From Treponema sp. (GTDB lineage Bacteria > Spirochaetota > Spirochaetia > Treponematales > Breznakiellaceae): a DNA stretch of 64,000 nt. Each line of letters opens with the position of its first letter. Positions within the stretch are counted from its first letter, which is position 1. Location: assembly GCA_009784935.1 (NCBI GenBank), contig WQXI01000002.1:62001-126000 (forward strand), read 5' to 3'. Shown here one piece after another: positions 57,770 to 64,000 of this stretch. The translations under genes were made by a program, and so were the position numbers. The notes under the pieces are model-generated. The model was not told the origin of the DNA and made no database searches. It worked only from the letters and a program-made list of their open reading frames with translations.

Positions 57770-59023
57770 ATGAATGTAGTATATACCAGTGATCTTAGAC
57801 CTGGTCAGATGTTTTCTGAACCTGTGTTTACAGAAGGGACTAATTTACTCGTAACAGCAATGGTTCCATTGCGTCAGAGAGACATTAATGTATTAACTAC
57901 TTGGGGAATTGAATATGTCAAGACTCAAGGCGAGCTTATAGAAGAAGCTGACGATATAAATGACGCCGACGAAGCTGTAAAAGCTCTGGAAGCGGAGCTT
58001 GCAAGGGCAATAGAAGAAGCCGATAGTATCGAAGACCTAGAAGAAATTGCCGGCAATGACAACAGCGATGCAATATCTTCAAAAAAGACAGCTCTGATGT
58101 TTTCTATAAGTGATGTAAGACAGAACTCAGGTCCGTACCGCGCATATAAGAATTTAATAGAAAAACTTAATAAGGTGCTTCATAATTTAAAATCGGGCGC
58201 AAATGTAGAAATGCGTGATTTTGATGAAATTTGCATAAAACTGCTTAAGGATTTAAGCGAAAACCCGGACAGCTTTGTCGGCTTTATTCTTGGCGGCGAG
58301 GTAACCGGCAATGAACTGGCAAAAAGTTCTGTAAATACTGCAATATTGTCGGCTATGATGGCGCAGGCTCTTTCATTACCTCCTCAAAAAATTAATAACA
58401 TTGTTTCCGGGGCGCTTCTCCATGATGTTGGTATGTTAAGGCTTTCTAAAGGTATTACAGAAAAAAAAGGCGGGCTCTCAGAAGCCGAACTTGAACAAAT
58501 AAAAAGCCATACCGTTCATACTTCTAGTATCGTAACAAAGGAATTGTACGGTCCGCGCGAAGTAAATTTGATAGCGCTTCATCATCATGAACGCTGGGAC
58601 GGTCAAGGTTATCCTGATAAACTTTCGGGGAACGCAATAGAAATCGGCGCGCGTATCGTGTCAGTAGCTGACGCGTTCGAAGCTATGGTAAGCAAAAAAT
58701 CTTACAGAAACTCTATGATTGGGTATCAGGCAATTAAGAATCTGCTCGCTGATAATGGCCGACGTTTTGATCCGGAAGTAATTCTTGTTTTTACAAAAAT
58801 AATGGGTATTTATCCTATAGGTTCTATTGTTAAATTAAATGACAAATCAATTGCGAGGGTTGTGAGCCTTCATCCTGAAGCTCCTATGAGGCCGGTTATT
58901 CAGTTGTTAACAGATAAAGAGGGGAATATTCTTGGGTCACGGGATATTCAGACTTTTGATCTTTTGACAGAAAGAACCTTGTTCATCAAAGAAGCGATAG
59001 ATCCTGCTGTGTATGAAGGGTAA
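57770..59023 (+). CDS. HD-GYP domain protein, predicted c-di-GMP phosphodiesterase
   Basis: 417 residues, cytoplasmic. N-terminal DUF3391-like region (YTSDLRPGQMFSEPVFTEG), an acidic linker (~65-95), then HD-GYP with LLHDVGMLRL and HHHERWDGQGYP. A C-terminal ~70-residue extension (IYPIGSIVKLNDKSIARVV) is usual for this group. It lies 66 bases after rplS; that gap holds nested inverted segments (GGGAA-CTCTA-TTCCC) that could fold. Confidence 0.88.
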   Translation: MNVVYTSDLRPGQMFSEPVFTEGTNLLVTAMVPLRQRDINVLTTWGIEYVKTQGELIEEADDINDADEAVKALEAELARAIEEADSIEDLEEIAGNDNSDAISSKKTALMFSISDVRQNSGPYRAYKNLIEKLNKVLHNLKSGANVEMRDFDEICIKLLKDLSENPDSFVGFILGGEVTGNELAKSSVNTAILSAMMAQALSLPPQKINNIVSGALLHDVGMLRLSKGITEKKGGLSEAELEQIKSHTVHTSSIVTKELYGPREVNLIALHHHERWDGQGYPDKLSGNAIEIGARIVSVADAFEAMVSKKSYRNSMIGYQAIKNLLADNGRRFDPEVILVFTKIMGIYPIGSIVKLNDKSIARVVSLHPEAPMRPVIQLLTDKEGNILGSRDIQTFDLLTERTLFIKEAIDPAVYEG

Positions 59024-59366
59024 ACTAGGAGAGGATCAAGCTGTTAATACCCTTACGGCTGCCGGAATGACAGTTATCGAGAGGAATTTTAGATCAAAAT
59101 CCGGTGAGGTTGATATAATTGCCAAAGACGGCGAAACCATTGTTTTTGTCGAAGTTAAGGCATGGTCAGCGTTTGGCATAGAAAACCTTCAGTATGGACT
59201 TGATATAAGAAAACAGCAGAAAATCATCAAAACCGCTAAGTATTTTCTGTCTAAAAATCGAGAATATAGTAATACAGCAGTTCGTTTTGACGTTGTATTT
59301 ATTCAGGGGGAACCCCCAAAATGCCGGGTTACCCATCTTGCGTCAGCCTTTACGGAGAGTGTATGA
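59013..59366 (+). CDS. yraN: YraN family (UPF0102) nuclease-like protein
   Basis: 117 residues of the restriction-endonuclease-like YraN fold: LGEDQAVNTLTAAGMTVIER, KSGEVDIIAKDGETIVFVEVKA (the D...E-x-K motif). Function is uncertain; a Holliday-junction-resolvase-like role has been proposed for the fold. It overlaps the HD-GYP gene by 11 bases and the next small gene by 4. Confidence 0.92.
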   Translation: MKGKLGEDQAVNTLTAAGMTVIERNFRSKSGEVDIIAKDGETIVFVEVKAWSAFGIENLQYGLDIRKQQKIIKTAKYFLSKNREYSNTAVRFDVVFIQGEPPKCRVTHLASAFTESV

Positions 59367-59536
59367 TAGAACAAGCTTTGAATTCTAAAAAGCTAGAATC
59401 TCTTCAGCGGCGCATAAATGACGAAAAGTATCTTCATGCCGCTATTCAAAGAATTGCTCTTATTTTGAGCAACGAAATGATGGAAATTACAACCGAAGGC
59501 GGACGTAATGAGCGGCAGCGGAAAAAGCGGAAATAA
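59363..59536 (+). CDS. Small hypothetical protein in the yraN cluster
   Basis: 57 residues, charged and helical (EQALNSKKLESLQRRINDEK; IALILSNEMMEITTEGG) with a basic tail. The ATG overlaps the yraN stop (ATGA), which supports translation, and its own end overlaps the next gene by 29 bases. I do not recognise it. Confidence 0.6.
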   Translation: MIEQALNSKKLESLQRRINDEKYLHAAIQRIALILSNEMMEITTEGGRNERQRKKRK

Positions 59537-59999
59537 CCGTAAAAACAAACAGCGTTTCTCCGGCAGGAGAGACGATTCTCAGAAACATGCAAAGAAGCAT
59601 GGAGAGAGCATATACCAAGAAGAAAAGTTCGAAAAAAGCCGCGCAAGTATTCATGACAGGCCGCAATGGACTGCCCCTGAACAACCCGTAAATCCTATTA
59701 CTTCTCCTGACTGCCCATGGTGCGGAAAGGAAATAAAAGATATTACCACCGCAATCTGCGATAAAGATACGGGACGTCCTGTTCACTTTGACTGTGTGCT
59801 TGAGCGTATCTCCGGAACAGAAAATCTGGAAACTAACGACAGTATTTGTTATATCGGAGGCGGTCGTTTTGGGATAGTGCATTATAATAACCCTCCGGAC
59901 ACAAGAGATTTTACTATTAAAAAAATATTTGAGTGGGAAGCTAAAGATAATGTAAACGAATGGCGACGTTCTATCAGTGAGTATTTTTCGGTAACATAA
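59508..59999 (+). CDS. Conserved hypothetical protein with CxxC...C site
   Basis: 163 residues. The first ~60 are basic and disordered (SGSGKSGNNRKNKQRFSGRR). The rest has a zinc-site-like SPDCPWCGKEI and HFDCVLERI, then a small domain FGIVHYNNPPDTRDFTIKKI. Probably cytoplasmic and nucleic-acid associated, but no family is recognised. It ends 1 base before the GGDEF gene. Confidence 0.68.
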   Translation: MSGSGKSGNNRKNKQRFSGRRDDSQKHAKKHGESIYQEEKFEKSRASIHDRPQWTAPEQPVNPITSPDCPWCGKEIKDITTAICDKDTGRPVHFDCVLERISGTENLETNDSICYIGGGRFGIVHYNNPPDTRDFTIKKIFEWEAKDNVNEWRRSISEYFSVT

Positions 60000-60000
60000 C

Positions 60001-61146
60001 ATGGAAGAAGTATTAAGAGGCGTTCACAAAAACGATGATGATGATAACTTTCTTGCCAAGCCTGTAATAAAAGATAATTGGGCTTTACTCAAGGAAATCG
60101 GCGTTGTAAATCATATAGAAACTCTTAAAAGCGACATCCATAACTTTAAATCTCTTCTTGCAAGAGGATTGGATATTTTTAACCGGACCAACATAGACGA
60201 AATAATGAACGCAACTGTTTACCAAATATCAGATCAGTTCTTACCGTCGTTTATCGCGTTTTTATGGAAGCCTATTCAAACAAGAGAGGATATTACAATC
60301 AAGGCTTATAAAAATTATAAACCTGCCGAGATTGATTTGCATGTAGACTGTATTACGCCGTTCGAAGCGTTTTTTATGGAATATCCCAAACCGATAAATT
60401 TTGAACTTTTGGCTTTTCAATTAAATAACGAAGAAGCGGTAAGACCGTATTTAAAAATAAACACAGAAATCGCAGTACCCATTCTTGGTCCTTTTGGCTT
60501 GTACGGAATTATTCTTATCGGCAATAAAATACTGGAAGGCGGATATACCCGTGACGAACTGTTTTTTTTACAGCAGCTTATGTGCTTTGTTTCGCAGGCA
60601 ATTAAAAATCTTTTGCATTACGAACATTCGCTGCGGGATGTAAAAACGGGACTTTATAATCATGGGTTTTTTCTTACCCGTCTTAGCGAAGAAATCTATC
60701 GCACAAGGCGCGGCGCGTATCAGTCATCTATAATAGTTATTGATGTGGACAAGTTTAAGGATTTTAATGATGTTTACGGACATCTCGCCGGAGACAAGGT
60801 TCTTGAGACCCTTGCGCAGGTTATTAAACACGGTGTCCGCGAAGACGATATTCCTTCACGTTTTGGCGGCGAAGAATTTACGATACTTTTGCCTAACACT
60901 GACAGCGAGACTGTCTGGAATATTTCCGAGCGTCTAAGAATAAATGTAGAAGGAATGATGGTACCGTGGAGCGATCCTCTGCCTAAAGTTACAATCAGCG
61001 TGGGGATATATACATTTGATCAAAATACTCCTACAGATGTAAGCAGTATAATAAGACGCGCTGACGAAGCGCTTTATATGTCCAAAAAACGCGGGCGCAA
61101 CCGCTGTACGATATGGAGCAGTGATTTAAACGATTCGATTGATTAG
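60001..61146 (+). CDS. Diguanylate cyclase with GAF-like sensor
   Basis: 381 residues, cytoplasmic. A GAF-like domain (~40-205, IYQ...LPSFIAFLWKP region, LGPFGLYGIILIGNKI) precedes a GGDEF domain with RFGGEEFTILLP (active site GGEEF at 289-293), so it should make c-di-GMP. No RxxD inhibitory site is evident just before. With the HD-GYP gene in the same cluster, synthesis and breakdown enzymes are co-encoded. Confidence 0.9.
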   Translation: MEEVLRGVHKNDDDDNFLAKPVIKDNWALLKEIGVVNHIETLKSDIHNFKSLLARGLDIFNRTNIDEIMNATVYQISDQFLPSFIAFLWKPIQTREDITIKAYKNYKPAEIDLHVDCITPFEAFFMEYPKPINFELLAFQLNNEEAVRPYLKINTEIAVPILGPFGLYGIILIGNKILEGGYTRDELFFLQQLMCFVSQAIKNLLHYEHSLRDVKTGLYNHGFFLTRLSEEIYRTRRGAYQSSIIVIDVDKFKDFNDVYGHLAGDKVLETLAQVIKHGVREDDIPSRFGGEEFTILLPNTDSETVWNISERLRINVEGMMVPWSDPLPKVTISVGIYTFDQNTPTDVSSIIRRADEALYMSKKRGRNRCTIWSSDLNDSID

Positions 61147-61163
61147 TATAAAATGGAGAACTT

Positions 61164-61877
61164 ATGATTGGAATTATCGGAGCGATGGAACAGGAGTTGA
61201 AACTCCTTAATGAAAAAATGGAAAAACCTGTGTCAGCAAAAATTGCCGGGTTTGAATTTATTACCGGTAAAATCGAAAATACCGATGTTACTCTTTTGCA
61301 ATGCGGTATCGGCAAGGTAAACGCCGCAGTTGGCTGCGCTCTTTTAATTGAGAATTTCAAACCAGATTTCGTAATAAACACCGGTTCTGCCGGAGGCATT
61401 AATCCTAAGTTAAAAGTTGGAGACGCAATTGTTTCTACCGGGCTTATTTATCATGATGTTGATGTTACCGCTTTTAATTATGCGCCGGGTCAGCTTCCCG
61501 GAGGACTGCCGCAGATATTTCCAGTTAATGAAAAATATATAAAATTTGCAGAAAATGCAATTGATGAGCTCAAAAAAGAAAAGATTTTGCCGGATAATTT
61601 TAATCATTGCCGCGGTATAATCGGTTCTGGTGACGTTTTTATGTGTGAAAATGAACGTATTGCGAATTGCCGCAGGGTTTTTCCCGATATTGACGCTGTA
61701 GAAATGGAAGGCGCCGCTATTGCCCACTGCTGTCATCTTTTTTCTATTCCTGTGCTTGTTATCCGCGCGATTTCTGATGTCGCAGGGACAGAGTCCCCAG
61801 TTAGCTTTAACGATTTTTTAACAATTGCTTCAAAAAATTCTGCACAAATTGTGACAAGGATCATTAAAATTATTTAA
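61164..61877 (+). CDS. mtnN: 5'-methylthioadenosine/S-adenosylhomocysteine nucleosidase
   Basis: 237 residues. Family motifs: IGIIGAMEQELKLL (catalytic Glu), CGIGKVNAAVGCALL, NTGSAGGI, and VEMEGAAIAHCC plus IRAISDVAG (catalytic Asp). It splits adenine from MTA and SAH, giving S-ribosylhomocysteine for LuxS. GGAG lies 6 bases before the ATG, 17 bases after the GGDEF gene. Confidence 0.95.
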   Translation: MIGIIGAMEQELKLLNEKMEKPVSAKIAGFEFITGKIENTDVTLLQCGIGKVNAAVGCALLIENFKPDFVINTGSAGGINPKLKVGDAIVSTGLIYHDVDVTAFNYAPGQLPGGLPQIFPVNEKYIKFAENAIDELKKEKILPDNFNHCRGIIGSGDVFMCENERIANCRRVFPDIDAVEMEGAAIAHCCHLFSIPVLVIRAISDVAGTESPVSFNDFLTIASKNSAQIVTRIIKII

Positions 61878-61937
61878 AATCAATTAAAATGCCCAAATTT
61901 CAGATAATTGTGTTATATTAGAGGTTGGGGTAATTTT

Positions 61938-64000
61938 ATGAAAAAAACCAGTTCCTTAATAGGCGAATTATTATTTCTCATTATGGTAGGTATTTTTTCT
62001 GCCTGTGTTCTCATGTGGCTCGGATTTAATATTGGAATGAGAATAAATGCAGATCGTCAAATCAGGCAAATTACATACGAAACTACCGGCCATTTGCGCG
62101 ATGGTGTCAGCTCACGGCTTTCGGAATGTTCCATGCTTCTTGATTTTACTGCTATGAGCGCGCTTCCCCTTATGAGCGAGGATACTGTCGATACAAGACA
62201 GCTTCGCGATCTCTATGCCGGCATTAAAAATCTTCACGATGATGTGTCGCTGGTTTTTGGAGCGAGCAGCGGTAAGTTTAACGAACCCGGAGAATTTATG
62301 GTATTCAGCGACGGCTGGTATCCGACAGATCCAACTTATGATAACACAACACGATCATGGCATGCAGATGCGATTGCAGGCAGAGGGCGGACAGTTTTTA
62401 CTGATCCTTATATCGATATGATTACAAAAGAACTTGTTGTTTCTATAGTTAAAGGAATAAACAAAGACGGTTTAACAATAGGAATGACAGGAATAGATCT
62501 CTCTATGAATTCATTAAATAATATGCTTAACAAAGCAGCCATTGTAGATAATTTAAAAAGTTATATTATTCATCCTTCCGGCGTATATATCACTAACTCG
62601 GATCTTTCTAAGATAGAAGCAAAAACAGATTTTTTTACAGACAATAATCTAGAAATGTACCGTAATCAGATTTTTTCTATGGATAGTTTCTATGACGGCA
62701 GCGGCAAGACAATTGTTTGTTCCATGACTATTCCTCTGACAGGCTGGAAAATAGTTTCTTTTTTACCAAGAAACGAAATCTATAAAGCCGGAAACCGCAC
62801 CAGCATGATATCTGTAGCTATGGTAGGCGGCGGAATTATAGTATTTGTTTTTGTATTCCTGCCGATTGTCAGAAAAAAAGTCAGGCCAATCAAAGAAATG
62901 GCAAAGGAACTTAAAGATATCTCCGAAGGCGAAGGCGATTTAACGCAGGTTGTTAAAGTTGCTTCCAATAACGAGGTCGGCGAACTTGGTTATTATATTA
63001 ACAAAACAATCGAAAAAATAAGAATGCTTGTTGTTAATATCAGGGAAGAAGCGCACGTTTTAACTGATATAGGAAGCGATTTGTCTTCTAACATGAATGA
63101 AACTGCAGCTGCAATTAATGAGATAACTGCTAATATTCAGAGCATTAAAGGCAGAATCATAAATCAGAGCGCAAGCGTAAGCGAAACTCACGCCACTATG
63201 GATCAGGTTGCAACAAACATTAATAAATTAAATGATCAGGTAGAAGCTCAAAGCTCCCACGTATCACAGGCTTCTGCCGCAATAGAAGAAATGGTAGCTA
63301 ATATTCAATCTGTTACCGACACATTGATTAAAAACTCTGCCAATGTAAAGAACTTAAAAGAAGCTTCCGAAGTCGGACGCCATGGATTACAGGATGTAGC
63401 GTCGGATATTCAGGAGATTGCCAGGGAGTCAGAAGGTCTTTTGGAAATTAACGCTGTAATGGAAAATATTGCGAGCCAGACAAACCTGCTTTCCATGAAT
63501 GCCGCGATAGAAGCGGCTCATGCCGGAGAAGCGGGAAAAGGTTTTGCTGTTGTAGCCGACGAAATCCGTAAACTCGCAGAAAGTTCAAGCGAACAATCCA
63601 AAACAATCGGGCAAGTGCTTCACAAAATTGCAGAATCAATCGGTAATATAACAAGGTCTACGGATAATGTTTTGAGCAAATTCGAAGCGATCGAAGCAAA
63701 TATAAAGATTGTTTCGGAGCAGGAAGAATTAATCCGTAATGCGATGGAAGAACAGGGCGAAGGAAGTAAACAGCTTTTGGACGGCGTTACAAATGTAAAC
63801 GACATTACGCGGCAGGTAAAGAGCGGTTCCAACGAAATGTTAGAAGGCGCGATAGAAGTTATTCAGGAAAGTACAAATCTTGAAAAAGTAACGCAGGAAA
63901 TAACGTCGGGCATTAACGAAATGGCTGCCGGCGCTGACGAAATTAATGTGGCAGTACATCATGTTAATGAGATTTCGGGTAAAAACCGCGATGCAATTGA
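61938..64000 (+). CDS. Methyl-accepting chemotaxis protein, 3' end outside window
   Basis: At least 687 residues, open to the window end. Membrane helix ~8-33, periplasmic double-Cache sensor ([29 protein letters not shown]), second helix ~293-315, HAMP ([20 protein letters not shown]) and the signalling hairpin tip ([20 protein letters not shown]). The Cache motif resembles the amino-acid-binding pattern but with Trp-His in place of Trp-Tyr. GGTTGGGG precedes the ATG. Receptors of this kind steer spirochaete swimming through CheA. Confidence 0.92.
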   Translation, partial: MKKTSSLIGELLFLIMVGIFSACVLMWLGFNIGMRINADRQIRQITYETTGHLRDGVSSRLSECSMLLDFTAMSALPLMSEDTVDTRQLRDLYAGIKNLHDDVSLVFGASSGKFNEPGEFMVFSDGWYPTDPTYDNTTRSWHADAIAGRGRTVFTDPYIDMITKELVVSIVKGINKDGLTIGMTGIDLSMNSLNNMLNKAAIVDNLKSYIIHPSGVYITNSDLSKIEAKTDFFTDNNLEMYRNQIFSMDSFYDGSGKTIVCSMTIPLTGWKIVSFLPRNEIYKAGNRTSMISVAMVGGGIIVFVFVFLPIVRKKVRPIKEMAKELKDISEGEGDLTQVVKVASNNEVGELGYYINKTIEKIRMLVVNIREEAHVLTDIGSDLSSNMNETAAAINEITANIQSIKGRIINQSASVSETHATMDQVATNINKLNDQVEAQSSHVSQASAAIEEMVANIQSVTDTLIKNSANVKNLKEASEVGRHGLQDVASDIQEIARESEGLLEINAVMENIASQTNLLSMNAAIEAAHAGEAGKGFAVVADEIRKLAESSSEQSKTIGQVLHKIAESIGNITRSTDNVLSKFEAIEANIKIVSEQEELIRNAMEEQGEGSKQLLDGVTNVNDITRQVKSGSNEMLEGAIEVIQESTNLEKVTQEITSGINEMAAGADEINVAVHHVNEISGKNRDAI

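Overview
The window reads as a chromosomal segment of a treponeme-like spirochaete. The signs are an archaeal-type PheT, an FlgM, many spirochaetal lipoproteins with short lipoboxes, small beta-barrel-like envelope proteins, a DUF4954 beta-helix protein and abundant c-di-GMP and chemotaxis genes. A secreted GH5 glucanase, a ChvE/Ggu-type sugar ABC transporter and an Stn-like NADH/NADPH/ferredoxin flavoprotein complex suggest an anaerobic, carbohydrate-using, probably gut-associated organism. The genus and habitat are inferences. No rRNA, tRNA, CRISPR array or complete insertion sequence was found.

Layout. 0-10.6 kb: a 5'-truncated DUF4954 gene, the sugar transporter operon (minus strand), pheT, an SH3-like lipoprotein and a large unrecognised protein. 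10.6-20.7 kb: an AT-rich accessory region of small lipoproteins, secreted and membrane proteins, a VapBC-type toxin-antitoxin pair, a ~180-bp foldable element, and a LuxR-HTH protein with a sugar-binding-like C-terminus beside the GH5 enzyme. 20.7-28.3 kb: a degenerate iron-ADH-fold protein, flgM, rsmI, and the three-gene flavoprotein operon, in which two adjacent genes each need a -1 frameshift to be read in full. 28.3-37.8 kb: lipoproteins and a second copy of a secreted-protein family, pepT, an acyltransferase, an RRM protein with a long leader, radA, a reduced MetH-like protein and a lone serine recombinase. 37.9-49 kb: HD-GYP protein, rRNA methyltransferase, TetR, two hybrid kinases and proAB. 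49-55.3 kb: an unknown gene pair, YwaF-like membrane protein, pfkB, glyS, HicAB, luxS and an envelope protein. 55.5-61.9 kb: one long plus-strand cluster rpsP-khpA-rimM-trmD-rplS-HD-GYP-yraN-two small genes-GGDEF-mtnN, then an MCP cut by the window end.

Three things cut across the gene list. (1) Small palindromic or repetitive elements lie between genes and also inside conserved genes (trmD, twice in pfkB, and a hybrid-kinase receiver domain), where they add in-frame peptide inserts, much like Rickettsia palindromic elements. (2) About nine genes have a sigma70-type -10 box ending exactly six bases before the start codon and no ribosome binding site, which predicts leaderless mRNAs. (3) Two successive genes of the Stn-like operon are each broken by one base, one of them precisely at the heptamer A AAA AAG.

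The genes work together around sugar capture and use (Ggu transporter, GH5, PfkB), redox balancing (Stn-like complex), S-adenosylmethionine by-product recycling (mtnN, luxS, MetH-like), c-di-GMP and phosphorelay signalling, and ribosome maturation.
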